From Triangularia verruculosa (Eukaryota > Ascomycota > Sordariomycetes > Sordariales > Podosporaceae): a DNA stretch of 64,000 nucleotides. Position 1 is the stretch's first letter. Each line of letters starts with the position of its first letter. Made by a program: the position numbers and the translations under genes. The stretch lies in NCBI GenBank assembly GCA_033296885.1, contig MU863924.1:62001-126000 (forward strand), read 5' to 3'. The notes beneath the pieces were generated by a model. It did not search any database. It saw only the letters and a list, made by a program, of their open reading frames with translations, and was not told where the DNA came from. Below are positions 10,431 to 22,769 of the stretch, piece by piece.

Positions 10431-12802
10431 ATGTCGAAGACTGTGTGCATTGTTGGTCAGCTAGCCCTCTTCCCTAGAGTACCTCTAGTGTCTACCCTAT
10501 ACAATAATGCTAACCCATCTCAGGGGCCGGGCCCTCGGGCCTCGTAGCCGCCAAGTCTCTTCTCCACGACGTGCCCAAGGACACTTTCGAGGTCACCATC
10601 GTCGACTCCCAGCCACGACTGGGGGGTCTTTGGCCCTCCCAGAGGAGCGACGATGGTGGCCTCATCCATCCTCTCATGGTCGCCAACCAGAGCAAGCACA
10701 CGGTTCAGTTCAGTGACCTCGCCTGGCCCCAAGACGCCCCTGAGTTGCCGCAGGCATGGCAAGTCGGCCAGTATCTGGATCGATACTACAAAGCATACTG
10801 TCTCGCGGCGGAGCTGTGTCTGGAAACCCATGTTGAAAAAACCGAGAACACGCATCCTGGATGGCGTGTTTGGACTCGTTCAAAAGATGGAGCCCTAGAA
10901 GAACGTTCCTTTGATTATCTGCTCATTGCTTCAGGCTATTTTGGGAAACCAGCAGTCCCTGGACTTTCTGTGATTCCTGAGCATCCCGAAATACCCGTCA
11001 TACACAGCAGCAAGTACCGAACCCTCGAAGCTTTGCTTGGACAAGACAAGGTCAAAGGAGGGAAGATTCTCGTTGTCGGAGGTCAAATGTCAGGCGTTGA
11101 AATTGCTGGCACCATTGCTACGCACTTATCATCTGCCACTCATTCACCCGGAACGAGTCCTATATTGAACCCTGAAAAATACTCTGTTCATCACCTCATC
11201 CGAAAGCCGGTCTGGGTCGCGCCTACGTTACTATCACCCAAGGTAAGATAATACCTATCTCTTACTGTGGAGAATGCGAGGCAGCAATGAAAGCGGAGGG
11301 CTTACATCATCGCATCTACACAGGCAAGGTCGCTGGTTCCCCCCTTCCTGCCACTGGACTTGGGGTCCTACAACCTCGCCCATCGTCCCCACCCGTTTAC
11401 CAACACCCATGGTCACATTACTGAGGAGTCGGCGATTTGCACGAGTTCCCGTTACGAAATTGCTCTGGGGACGAACCAGTCAATCTATTCGCCTGCCCTC
11501 GCCATTACCCACAAGAACAATACGGACCCACAGTTTCTAACAGTCAGCGACACTTACACTGAATTTGTTCGGTCCAGGCTGATCGCTGTGTCCCAAGGCA
11601 AACTGGAAAAACTCTCTGGCCACGAGGCCACCATCTCGCCTACCCAGGAAACAGTTGACGACATTGCAGCTGTAGTCCTGGCCACTGGTTTCAAGGCATC
11701 AGACTCGATCTCTTTCTTGCCGCCGGAAGTACTGGAGTTGCTTTCACTTTCTCCAGGAGACCTCAATAACACCGTTGCATTGGGATTCCATGGAACATAT
11801 CACCCTTATGTTCCGAACTTAGGCTTCGTCGGATTCTACAGGTCGCAATACTGGGGAGTGATGGAGATGCAGGCCCGGTTTGTGACGCAGCTTTGGAATT
11901 CCGGTGGACCAGAGTCCCTCACACTGCCCCAAGGCATAAGACAAGCATTGAAGAACGACACCTCGATCGAGCGGACGCTTGCACTTCGTGAAGATCCGCG
12001 AGCATCTCAATTCCCCATGGGAGACTATCTTTGGCTTATGCAAGAGTTCGCCGCAGCGTTGGAGATGGAGCGCGAGGGCCATCTCAGCGTCATGCCCACA
12101 CTGTCTCCGGCTGGCAACGAGATGAACATTTTGACCCCGGCTAGGTATCCGTCGAAGCGGCTTAATGAGTTTCAGCAGCCCGAAGTAACCAATTCTTTGA
12201 AGCAAGCCGAAGCTACTATATGGGCAGGAATTTCCGCCGGCAAGTTCATCGCCAAAGCCGTTTTTCGTTCCTTGCTTGGCGAGTGGAAATTGGAGAGGGA
12301 ACTCGCTAGCAAGCTTCCCAGTCATCCAAGCGGCCACTTCAGCGGAACTGCCAAGTTCTTTCTCAGAGAGGGCACGAGAGACGGCCGCGAAGCCGAGTTT
12401 GACAGCATTGTTGAAAATGGTGGTCGAATTGGCATGGAGTACCTCTACATAGAAGAAGGCGACTTCAAGGCCAGCAATGGCTTCACGTTCAGAGCTACAC
12501 GTCGCTACATCTGGCGCTACAACGAAGACAAAGACGAGCTTTCGGTCTGGTTTGCCAAGACTGACGACCAAAAGAGGGCCGACTACCTCTTTCACAAAGT
12601 CGAGTTCATAGTTCCAAAAGACGACAACGAGAAGAGCTGGAAGGCGACTGCAGGTCACATGTGCATCAAGGACTATTACGACGTCAAATACGACTTCCGC
12701 TTCAAGGCTGTCAACTTGTTGGACTGGAATTTGGCATATACAGTCAATGGGCCGAATAAGGATTACACTATCGATGGAACTTATACCCGACAAAAGTGTT
12801 GA
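10431..12802 (+). CDS. Flavin-dependent monooxygenase (FMO-like) fused to a C-terminal DUF6314-like domain
   Basis: Three exons (10431-10455, 10524-11242, 11324-12802) encode 740 residues. The FAD-binding motif V-G-A-G-P-S-G lies at residues 8-14, completed across intron 1. The NADPH-type Rossmann motif G-G-Q-M-S-G is at 194-199, with an A-T-G-F motif later. Residues to about 530 match FMO/Baeyer-Villiger-type oxidases. From about 558 to 740 the protein carries a separate domain: L-L-G-E-W-K-L-E-R, a Y-I-E-E-G segment, R-A-T-R-R-Y-I-W-R and a terminal G-P-N-K-D-Y-T-I-D-G-T-Y-T-R. This resembles DUF6314, a lipocalin-like family usually seen as a stand-alone protein. The substrate is unknown. 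Donor 1 is GTCAGC, slightly unusual, but the reading frame confirms it. Confidence 0.88.
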
Positions 12803-15800
12803 GCATGCATCTTATATCTCCTCAATTCACAAGCTCCTAAAACCCTAGCAATCCACTCGGCCATCAAAGACTCGTTTGATCCAGTACTTGAACTTGTGCT
12901 GTCTGTTTATGTTTTCAATTGGTTCCAGTGTGGTCTCGTCGTGCTACCTAGATTGCGTTGATATCACATTGCATGGTGATAGAGGCTCATATGTCACATG
13001 TTAACTACCTAAAACTTGCGGTGAAGAGTCGACGGTTTCCGGCATATTTATCACTTCTAACGGGGATGTTTGCTCGTTAGCCCTATCTCGAGGCTTGCCT
13101 CAATGTCGGTCCATTGCCTGCAAACAAGACTCGATTAAGCAGCATCGCCTCTGAATGGACCCGTCACTAATCTAACTAAATGCAGGTACTTTGGTCATTC
13201 ATGCGCCAAAATCCCTTCTGGTCACAGGCCTTCTCCCAAGGACTACAAAGTTGGTCAAACAAAGCATCCACCCATTCAGACGGGAACAATGCCTAATCGA
13301 CAGCCCTACATTTGCACTCGGACTGAAGGGGAAAGTCGGTCCACTACAAGGATCTTCCTGAGTCGTCATTGCATCGCAGCACAGCAGTCCCGCGCTGTTG
13401 CCAACCCATGGAGCTGGACCCGGACAGGAGAATTTTGATCCTTGTATCCGAAGTTCTTCTCCGAGTCACCCATCGACTGTCAACTGAAGAAAGCCAAAGG
13501 AAAAGTCACAGAGATCTGACTCTCAGGCCAATAGGCCAGAACACCAAGGACAAGGAGGGGAAGCAAGACAGCATCAGAACCATCGCTTCACCGGAAGGCC
13601 GAGGGTATGCCTGTGTCTTGTGCCAAGTTCGATGTTTTGTGTCGCATAGCTACGGCAGCCAAGCCGGGAGCTCACTTTGCATAAATCAATAAAGATGCAA
13701 AAGGTCCCGAGTACCCTGCCCCTTCGTTTTTGACTCTCAGGTGCTTGATTCACAGAGGCCTCAAGGCATCTATCGAACAAGAGATGCCGAACACCGGGCT
13801 TCTACCTAGCTGGAAGTCTACCAACCCCACCTTCAAGCTTCACGGGGGAGTGGCAGAGAGGCAGCCGTCGAGTACGGAGTGAGGTCGACAGTCGCTGCTT
13901 CCATCCCCCCTGTCTGTACGGACGCGGGTGTCCGATCGCTTCACACAAAAATCGAGTTTCACAGCAGCGCACCAAATCCATTGATTTTGCTTCAGGCCTC
14001 CATGACCGGAGAGGGAGCGCATGATAATCTTTCACCTGAAATTTCCCGTCAGTTGCTCCGCTGGTGCTTCCACCACCCGCCCCCCCCCCCCCAACTTCAT
14101 TCATTCTTGCTTGGGGAGGACTCAGCCGGAGGTGCTGAGGCAAGAAGAATTTTGACCCAAGACATTCCCTTCAAGAAGTAGGAGGCCGGGATTGCTGTTG
14201 GTCTTGGTTTCTAGCAGAATAACATGATTGCTTTTGAATGTAACGCCGTCTGCTGAAACAATGGCGTAAAGAATGGGTCAAGACTCGAATGAGCTGGACA
14301 AAATGACGTCTACCTTTTCCTCGCTCGGCCCGAACGCCAGGCCCAGAATGCAATAACCCTCAATCAAGTACGGCTTGTGGCTTGAGGTGCTGATTTACAA
14401 CTCTGTGATGCTTGCACCGTTTGTTCACCTCATGTTTGCTCAATGTCTTGTCACACCAAGAACGCCCACGCAGAGGCTAATAAGCAAACAATTGACGAAT
14501 ATTTGTGCTTTTGCAACGGCTGTTCGGATAACTACCCGTTTTGTTTCATTTTCCATCGTTACCGTTTTTTTGCCCCTTTCTGGACTTCAATCCTGCCTGT
14601 GCCTGACTGTAGCATCTCACATCATCAGGAGCTCAATACCTTTCCGGCTCGGTTGACCGTGCTTATTGGTAGATGCATAGCACTTTCTAACTGTATCAGA
14701 CATGCATATATATTTGGTACTTGCATACCTAGCGCCCACAGAACGAAATAGCTGCTGGCTCAAATAACTGGAGGACTGAGATGAAGTTGAGTCTCTTCAT
14801 GGAACAAAAAGGTCTAAAAACAATTTACAAGCTGAAGTACCCAGCAAAGAAGGCCGGCCGGAACACATGCTGTGATCCTGTCGACTTCCGCTAGAACGTC
14901 CAATCATGGACTCCAATGGCTAGGTGTCGAGTCACACAGCTAATTTGGACGTCAGTTCCACTGCCATCTGAGGGGGGAGGAAAGCGAGCTCAGACACTAT
15001 CCACAAGCACGGCCTCGAACAAGCCCCAGAAGCCAGTGTATCTGAGGAGAGACAACAAGTCGCAATTCCGCCTTGGCGGAGGTGGATTTGGAAACAATGT
15101 ATGATTGTTTCTTCATTATCTTCTTTTACCGTGGTGGGTTTTGTCTGATCTGCCAGCCGGAAGGGCACATGTGGAGCTGGTCCTTCTGCTTGGCCGGGAC
15201 TTCTAGACAGGTATGCGGCCCTAGCATGAGCAGTGTGCCATACCCCCGGGGGGAACACACCACGGCATCTTTGAATCAGGGCAGGTTTGCTCTCGGGACC
15301 AGGTGGCGTGCATGTACTGCGTCTTTAATGCAGGACCCAAGAGGCATCGCAGCCATCCCCCTTTTCGTGTTGGCAAGATCTCCTCCCTCTCTACTCGATC
15401 AGCTAGGTAGGCAGTACCTACCAAAACCAGACACGCACCCGCACGTTTCGGACGTGTCGCTAGTTTGCCTTTCCCCCTTCGAGATTTGTTTCCGCCACTC
15501 ATTGCTCGTTGTGGCTGCCGTTGCTCAGCTGTCTCTCCCGTGGCTTCTTCCCCAGACAAACCGTCTCTCTCCGGCACATCATTTCAGTCACCTCCACGTC
15601 TTGGCTTCCACGCCTCATCTCTTGGCCAGAATAGCTAGGTACCTTACTGATACCTGCCTTACGCTGAGGCAATCATCCAACAGACAGGAAAGCAGCACCG
15701 CTTGCCAACGCGGCAACAGACATCAATATCATACACCAGTAGGCCAGGAGGGGCGAGCAACTGCCTGGTGCAAGGTGGAGGCAAAGGCAGGCTTCACGTT

Positions 15801-16146
15801 GCTCCTCGAGGGCTCACATCCGGTTTTTGCTCTTCTTCCTGCAGCTCCAGCCAGCCGCAACACCCACTTGCTCCTCTTCCTCGCACTATTCACCCCGCCA
15901 GCAAGCCAACGAGCTTCAGTCCTCAGCGCCCAATTTCGCGGGTTGACACCCCCCATGCACATTTGAGGTTCTAGCGCAGCCACGTCGAGGACTGACCTGA
16001 CCTGACCTGTACTCCGAGCCTCCGCGCCCGCCCCCCCGCCTTTCAAGCAGACCTACCATATCAGCTTCCGCTTTTGTCAACATCTGAGATTGATATATCC
16101 CTGTATATGACCATCTCACCTGGCCGGCCCCTTCTTCCTCCTCGCT
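12803..16146. other. Long intergenic region upstream of the GPCR
   Basis: About 3.3 kb without a recognisable gene. It includes a run of 13 C (14080-14092), TAGGTA-type palindromes at 15401-15410 and 15636-15646, and pyrimidine-rich sequence just before the GPCR start. Its length would suit a large regulated promoter or a long 5' leader, which is inference. Confidence 0.45.
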
Positions 16147-18194
16147 ATGGCCAGCCTCGCAATCACTCCAGGGCAAAGCGGCTATATGAATTTGACTACA
16201 GCACAACGAGACACCATTCAGCATGTCGAGAGATTCGGAGCCTCCCTGAGCCTCATCGGCGTGTTTTTCATTTTCTGGGCGTATTGGATGTTTAAGCGGG
16301 TTCGGACAGTGCCAAACACGTTCATCTTATTTGCTTCGATTGCCAATGTCGGCGCCAGCATCGCCTGCTTGATTGGGTATGCCGGCATTCTTGCTGGAGA
16401 CAACTCTGGGCTGTGTCGACTGCAAGCATTCTTGCTGGAAATGTGAGTTCTGAGAGCCGGAGCTGCGATGTTGACATACTGACGAGTGCTCTAGGTTCAT
16501 GCAATCTGATCCTTGGTGGTCACTTGCCATGGCTGTCAACGTGTATATGGTTTTCTTCATGGCATACAACCCAAACAATTTCCACCGGCACCTCTGGATC
16601 TATTGTGTCATTTGCTTTGGTCTTCCAGCCGTCCCGGCGGTTGTCATGCTATTTCATCAACCTGGCGATGTACACATGTACGGCAACGCAACAGTAAGTG
16701 CTCTCAGATTACACAATATCTCGTCGAGGCCGTCCCTTGTGGCCGCCTGGCATCGGGTGCTTAGCACGAAGATGCTGACATTGACTCTAGCTTTGGTGCT
16801 GGATCGCCGACACGTACAACCAGTTGCGCATCTTCCTCTACTATCTCCCCATCTGGACCTGCATCGCGCTGTCCGCTCTCATCTACGTGGCAGTCGGTTA
16901 TCATGTGTTTCACCAGCGTAACCAGTTGCGGAACCTCACACTGAGCAACCAAGCCAAGGACGCCTCCGGTACCGATCTCAGAGGATCAGCAGAAAAGGTG
17001 CCCTTTTTTAGTTTGTCTTTCTTTCGGTTCTTGCGATATTTTTCCGTGGGGCGAGATGTTTGTCACATCCTGCTACGTCATGGCCTAACTTGTCCCACGT
17101 ATCCCCATCTCTTCCCTTCATCTGGTACCTTAGGCACGGCCAGTAGTCACTTTACTGACAGCAATATTCAACAGGAGACTCGACTAGACGGCATACAAAG
17201 GGCATGCTACGCTACCGTGACAACCGAGGTTCAAGTGACGGCAGAAGCAGCAGAGTGCTCCTCGCATGCCTCGACTTTGACGGACGGCACCCAAGATCAG
17301 CAGCACGACGCGACCCCGCCTTCAACACCCACCGGCGCATCTAGTATCACACCTGTCCTACCGCCACCTCTTGCACACCGGCACGCCACCGCCCCTCAGC
17401 CGCCAGCTGCTACCCTCCACCCCTGGGTATCTCCAGCCGACACTCTCGATTGCGACTTTTGCAGATCACCCACCTCGCACTCGTGCGCCAAGAACCAGCA
17501 GTCCAACCCCTTCAAGACGATATCGTCCGTCTCCTCGGCTCCTCGACCTCGCTGTGCCTCGTTAGCGAACAAGCAGAACAAGAAGAATGGGCCGAAGGCG
17601 AGCCTGGAACACGTCGGGCAAGTCTGGAAAAAGTTTCGCTCCAAGCTCGTCAACCTCGACCCAATCAAGCTGGCCTATCTCCGTACTTCGTTTGTGTTTG
17701 CCATTTCGGTGCTGGTGACTTGGACACCGAGCAGTATCAACCGTGTGTATGCGCTCATGTACCCGGAGACCACGAGCTACTCGCTGAACCTTGCCTCTGC
17801 CGTTGTGCTACCGCTGCAAGGGCTCTGGAATGCAGTCATCTTTGCTGCGACAAGCTGGGCGGTTTTACGGGAGGAGTTCAGGGCGTTGTGGATCAGGTAT
17901 GGGCCAAAGGGGCCTGGGGATGGCGAGAGGGTAGGTGATAGGGAGGGGGAAGGCTTTAAGATGGCCTGGCACCATACTGGGAGGGGAGTTAGCCACGAAG
18001 AAGGGGATGACGTGTTGATACCGCCGGAGAGGGTGTATGGGGAGAGGTATGAAGGGCCGGGGAGTAGGAGACCATCTGAGTATGGTGGTGGAAGTAGACG
18101 ACCGTCGGAGTATTTGATGCCGCCCCTGGGGGGACCGGGGAGTCCGAGGGCTGGGCAGGGGCAGGTGAGGGTTATTAGAGGGGGGTCGTTGTGA
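16147..18194 (+). CDS. cAMP-receptor-like G-protein-coupled receptor
   Basis: Exons 16147-16442, 16495-16693, 16791-16997 and 17175-18194 give 573 residues. TM1 lies near 32-50 and TM2 near 58-83. A conserved Cys at 90 (start of TM3) can pair with Cys168 in W-C-W-I-A. Two more membrane segments precede a long cytoplasmic loop rich in Ser, Thr, Pro and His. TM6 and TM7 follow, in A-Y-L-R-T-S-F-V-F-A and N-L-A-S-A-V-V-L-P-L-Q-G-L-W-N-A. This layout matches the fungal cAMP-receptor-like class (GprH of Aspergillus, GPR-1 of Neurospora), thought to couple nutrient signals to heterotrimeric G proteins at the plasma membrane. The ligand is unknown. The Gly/Arg/Pro/Glu-rich tail is variable. Intron 3 (16998-17174) is 177 nt, in frame and stop-free, so an isoform retaining 59 extra loop residues is possible. 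Confidence 0.88.
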
Positions 18195-19400
18195 AAGTTC
18201 ACTGGGAGGTCATGACAAAAGTCGGGGCCTATTTCAAATGAGGGAAGGAGTTTCTTTGTTTCGTTGCAGGCTGGCCTGTATGTCTGTTTATTTGTCTCGT
18301 ATTTCTCCCTTCTATCTTGTGTTTGACGGGGAGTCGTGAGTTTATTTTTACCTTATTATACCCCGGGCAGGTGTTAATTTGGGGCGATGGTGTCGGTTTG
18401 GAGTTTGGAAGGGGGCGGGGGTATGCGGAGTGTGTTAAAAGGGCTTGCTCATCTGTTGGTTGTATGTCATCGGGGTTGAGGATGGAGCGGCGGATCAGAG
18501 AGCTGCCCAGGGTGTGTACCTACGCTATACATTGCTGTCTTACCTACAGTGTTTATATATATCCTGTTTGGTATATCTGCGCGCGTTTTGGCTTCAGAAG
18601 TATGTGTGTAATGTTGCTCAACCTTGTAGTGTTTCTCATAAGATATTGTCTAGTGGCGCTGTGGGTTTGCCTGTTTTCACAATCTTGCAGTTTTCTCATT
18701 TGACTTTATTTTCGACTTGTGGAATGGAGGCCCAATATGCCCTAAGCCTCGTTGTCATGATGGTACCCAGATAGGTAGACATGCTCAAGTTGATGAAGCA
18801 TGTTAAGGTAGGTCTCACAGAAATAATAATATGGCAATGTTGAAATCCCTTTCCTTTGAACAAGTTGCCTCAGTGCGCAATCGCTATTCCGTCATCCCGC
18901 CGATCTTGGCAACTTTTCCAATATCACATCTCGCTGCACTCTCGCAATACGGTTTGACATGTGACTGGACTCAGCAGCTCCATGTTGTATCTGTGTCTGT
19001 TTAACCCCTATATCCCATCTTCCTTCCCCCCGGCCGATTACACTTTCCATCATTTGTGTTCGTACGTCGTCAGGCCGTTGCCAATGGGATTCGGTTCATC
19101 CAGACTCCCGGGTCCTCAGACAGCATTGGTGAGCGCCACTTTTGCCAAAAGTACCGTGCTTTTTTTATGTTTTTGTAGTTACAATTGTTTAGGACAAAGC
19201 GGCCTTTTCGGCTTGTTGTTGCTGTTGTGGATAGGGGAGGGAGATGGACCCGCTTTCTTCCGGATGGAGTTCTTGGCTGGCGGGAGAATACTAACTTGCC
19301 TGGCCCTCATTCCTATTCTCATGGCTGTGAAGGGGGGCGATTCTGTGATTTGTCGTTTCTTAGCATCTGCTCCTGAAGATTAAAACCAACAAATCAGCTC
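18195..19400. other. Intergenic between GPCR and tRNA
   Basis: Probable 3' region of the receptor gene followed by non-coding DNA. I see no exon or RNA gene before the tRNA. A TAGGTAG word lies at 18773-18779 and GGTAGGT near 18810. Confidence 0.45.
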
Positions 19401-19472
19401 GCCCGCATGGCTCAGTGGTAGAGCGCATCACTAGTAATGATGAGGTCGTCAGTTCGATTCTGGCTGTGGGCA
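19401..19472 (+). tRNA. tRNA-Thr (anticodon AGU)
   Basis: A complete cloverleaf folds without an intron. The acceptor stem GCCCGCA pairs with TGTGGGC (one G-U) and is followed by discriminator A. The D arm is GCTC-AGTGGTA-GAGC. The anticodon stem CATCA/TGATG encloses the loop CTAGTAA, giving anticodon AGT (wobble A34, normally modified to inosine), which reads Thr ACU/ACC. The variable loop is AGGTC and the T arm is GTCAG-TTCGATT-CTGGC. The A box (TGGCTCAGTGG) and B box (GTTCGATTC) for RNA polymerase III are present. Confidence 0.96.
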
Positions 19473-21233
19473 TTTGCTTTTGCATTCCCCTAGGTACCTT
19501 CACACTCACATAGTGTGATATTTCCCTTTTGTTAAAAGATTGCTGATATACGGTCAAGAGAAGATGGGTGTCTCTGCGTATGGTCGCACAGCATGTTCCC
19601 AACTGCTTGACAATGTGCGGGCTTTTTTGACAAGCCGGCCTGTCCATGATCCATTGCCTTCGTACGAAACATCAAAACAGCTTGGTATCACTCCTCCATT
19701 CGTCTTTTGTGTTTTGATACCCAACATCTTCGACGGAAGCGAGCGTGATATGATGGCGACGACCAGGTAGGTGGGTCGCAATATCAGTTAAGGTGTAGCC
19801 AGTAGTTGGGCATCTACCACGAAAATTGCCGGCGGTTCGGTATCACGCACTCCCGACTGTTCCGAGTCCGGTCTAGATCAACGTCCACCAGATCTGTCAC
19901 GGGGTCCCCCCTTTCGACCGACGTAAAGCTAGGATAGTCGGTTGAATTTCGCTCTTGTCGTGTCTGTGTCTTGCAGAAATCGCTAGTTTGTGTGAAGGGG
20001 CGGCGTACAGTACGGTAGCACGTGGGACACCCGTCACAGACCGAGATGCGGAGGGAGGGACGGGAGGGTGAGATAACCGACCCGAAGGTGTGATTGAGTC
20101 TATAATGATGGGCTTCGGGGGAAGGGATCAACGGTGGGAAGTGTTTATGATACTGCTTTATGCGGTGGAAAGGATAACAGCGGAGGAGGCAAGTGAGCAA
20201 TAAGCTGCTTGTTATAGAAGTGAAAGGAAAAGATGTCCGAGTTCTGTGAGGAGAGTGGTATGGAAGACACAAGAGTGATACAGGTCAGGGTCCTTTTGTC
20301 ACTCTTATTTTTGGGTTTTCGAACTTCTGTTGCAGAGCAGTCTGCTTTATCGTCATGTTCGTTTTCTTCCTTCTGTTTGGTGGCTCCTGAGATCCCGCGC
20401 TGTTGCTACGTTATGCTGTGGTTGTGAGACCTTGCTTTCCCGCCTAGATTGACGTTAAAAAGTGGGATGTGTCTTAGTCATTGTGTGCTTGCGCAGGGGG
20501 CCTAAGGAGACGACAGGCCCGCCTAGCTTTAGGATGGCTCGATGCCGTGTGTTCAGGAAAAACAACACTTTGCGAGGAGGCAACTGGGCGGTAGGAGGAT
20601 ATATGGGGGTGATTCGGCACTTGCTTTCGGACGTAGAGACAACCGTGCATGCTTCCGCGCAGTCTAGATATTCTCTAATCGATGAGAAAGCAATGAAGAG
20701 CAGTACCCCAGCCCAGACAGAGCCTCGAGATAGAGGAGCGGGCAGCTCTGTCAAACTGTCAGAGGATAGGAAAGACCCGGTGAGTATGTGGTACGGCAGC
20801 AAGGAAAAGGCACTCGCTCGCCCTGCAAATCTGCAATGCGGGCATGACAACAGCGCACGTCCACTTGCTTGGTAGCACGGAGAGCACTGGATGGACTATC
20901 AAGGGCAAACCGAGTCGGAGGAAATCTGACTATCCAGCCTGAGTCTGGACGTCTGTTCTCCCTACCACAAACGTGAAAAGCCAAGAGAAGAATGTCACAT
21001 TCGATGCCATTTTCCGTTGGTTAGAAGGGATCAGCCACGTAGAGCAGCGGGGAAAGGGGATTATCGTGGGCACAGTTGGGCACCTAGGGCCACACTTACA
21101 TTGTTGGAGACTGAGGTAAGGAGGCGTATAAGACGGCACCATTGTTGCCCCTGAGCCGCTGCCGCGACCTTTCCCGCGCGTCTCACCCAAATCAAGACGA
21201 TTCAACCCATACCATATCCTCCATAAACACGTG
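19473..21233. other. Intergenic, no gene recognised
   Basis: About 1.8 kb. TAGGTACCTT lies at 19491-19500. No open frame has a supportable start, splice pattern or domain. Confidence 0.45.
19478..19481 (+). terminator. Pol III terminator of tRNA-Thr
   Basis: A TTTT tract begins 6 nt after the mature 3' end, as expected for RNA polymerase III termination. Confidence 0.7.
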
Positions 21234-22130
21234 ATGGCACCATCGATAGAATCCCATGACCCCCCACAGGGGGCTATTCGAGCAGCTAGCCGGCTCGAAG
21301 TTATTTTTCACCTCCTTGATGAAACGATGCGGTCATCAGCGCCGCGGTCGGGCCCAGACATCAACCAGACTCTCGACCAAGCCCTGCCGTTGTCTTCTAC
21401 CGCCCCCGACACAGACGACGAATCGTTCACTGCCTCCTCTGTCTCTGGTGATGAGTGGACAGACATCTTCACCACCGCTGCTGACGACGACGAGATCAGA
21501 ACCAAGTCCCAAACCACCATCTCGCGTCGATCATGGATACGAGCACTGCACACGATTGGCATAGACCGCCCATCAGATGTCGGCAGTAGCAGATGGGGTG
21601 GCTCGGAGAGGCCAAGCTCGAACTGGAACCTGGCCGATGCGGATGGGCAAAGTGTGCGATCCACGTATCGTGAAAGGGGTGCTGGGGGGCTGGCAGTTGT
21701 CGAGGAGGACCTTGACGAGGACCCAGGCGATCTGTACGATGACCCGTCTGATGGCATGACCACGGAACCAGGAGATGTCCGGCTCAACCCAGTTCCTCCC
21801 ACTCCTCATCTCCTCAATGACCTTCCCGGTCCCAACACCCTCCTCAACTTAGAACCCCTTGGCCCCACCTCTCTAGAGAAAGGGAAACAAAAAGAGACGG
21901 TATGTGTCCACATACGTAACGGCGAAGAATGCACTTGCATCGACCCGTCCAAGCTGGACCAGCTCCAAAAAGACCTCCAAGCCCACAGAGACCTGATCAT
22001 GGAGATAGAGAAGGACGGCGTCACTAGGTACGCAAGGCTGCCTATGGTCGAGGTCGCGGGAGTGGAGATCGAATTTGACGAGTTGCAGAGGAAATACTGG
22101 GCTATGTGCGCACAGTCGCATTGTAAGTAG
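21234..22130 (+). CDS. Acidic hypothetical protein (298 aa)
   Basis: A single open frame from the first ATG (after AACACGTG) to TAG. The product is strongly acidic and polar, with Ser/Thr/Asp-rich stretches (D-T-D-D-E-S-F, D-D-D-E, E-E-D-L-D-E-D-P) through residues 50-190. The last 80 residues are more structured: a Cys-containing segment (E-E-C-T-C-I-D-P), a probable helix (L-D-Q-L-Q-K-D-L-Q-A-H-R-D-L) and a conserved-looking Y-A-R-L-P-M-V-E-V-A-G end. There is no signal peptide, membrane segment or known domain. The stop sits inside a perfect donor (GTAAGTAGG at 22122), so the true 3' end could lie in a further exon that I could not identify. The family is unknown. Confidence 0.6.
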   Translation: MAPSIESHDPPQGAIRAASRLEVIFHLLDETMRSSAPRSGPDINQTLDQALPLSSTAPDTDDESFTASSVSGDEWTDIFTTAADDDEIRTKSQTTISRRSWIRALHTIGIDRPSDVGSSRWGGSERPSSNWNLADADGQSVRSTYRERGAGGLAVVEEDLDEDPGDLYDDPSDGMTTEPGDVRLNPVPPTPHLLNDLPGPNTLLNLEPLGPTSLEKGKQKETVCVHIRNGEECTCIDPSKLDQLQKDLQAHRDLIMEIEKDGVTRYARLPMVEVAGVEIEFDELQRKYWAMCAQSHCK

Positions 22131-22592
22131 GTTGATAACAACTTGAATGGGAGCTGGCCTCTCATCGTAAGTTAGTGCCGGGGAAAAGGGATATACTCTA
22201 CCAGACATCATATAAGTGAGTAATCGAACAACGACAATGCTAGCATCAAGTGGAAATCACTGATTTGGATCAAATGCCCTTTTTTGGGGGGAGTAGCCCG
22301 GCTTCAAGAGCTCGGCTCGGCTTGGTTTTGATGATACATGGGATTAAACCCCAGCTGACTTTCGTAAGCAATGCCATTCCTAAATCATTAGCAAACGCTG
22401 CGTGAACACCACCTTGTACATATAATAGCGAACAGATAATTAAAACTTACTATTTTTCCCCCGTTCCAAAACGCCAAACACCCCATCGCACACCGCGTTT
22501 CCCAACGCCCAGTCTTGCCCGGCCAACCCGCACACGAACGAGTCTGCCCGCTCGCTCGCCACATCTTGCCCGCCCGCAGCCGCCGCCAAGAC
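22131..22592. other. Intergenic between hypothetical gene and SVP26 region
   Basis: About 460 bp with no coding signal on either strand up to the second stop of the SVP26 frame. Probable shared 3' flank of convergent genes. Confidence 0.4.
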
Positions 22593-22769
22593 TCACTTCT
22601 TCGCGACCCTCTTGCGGTGCGCAGCCGCAAACCCCCACGCGGCCTCCCCGTCCGAATCCTCCTCGTCCTCCTCCCGCTGAAACACAGGCTGGTCTCTCCA
22701 TCCCCCGGGGTTGTACCCCGTTTTCGCTGTCGCCGTCAGGTCCGCCGTCGTTCCGCCCTCCTGACTCTC
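22593..22769 (-). other. In-frame coding-like extension after the SVP26 amber stop
   Basis: After the TAG at 22770-22772 the same frame stays open for 58 codons to TGA (22593-22595). The codons are strongly G/C-ending, like the gene itself. The peptide is coherent: A-K-T-G-Y-N-P-G-G-W-R-D-Q-P-V-F-Q, then a Glu/Asp-rich patch, then A-A-W-G-F-A-A-A and a basic end. It could be reached by stop readthrough, by splicing out the stop through a weak intron (for example GTGGGG to CTCTAG, 45 nt, or to GTCAG, 54 nt, both in frame), or it could reflect a recent nonsense change or a base error. Confidence 0.45.

Noticed and set aside
14080..14092. Run of 13 C
   Set aside because: A simple homopolymer with no surrounding structure; likely slippage-prone DNA.
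15073..15966. Plus-strand frame of about 297 codons before the GPCR
   Set aside because: It starts without ATG, has Ser/Leu/Pro-rich low-information composition, no domain, and spans TAGGTA palindromes found elsewhere only in non-coding DNA.
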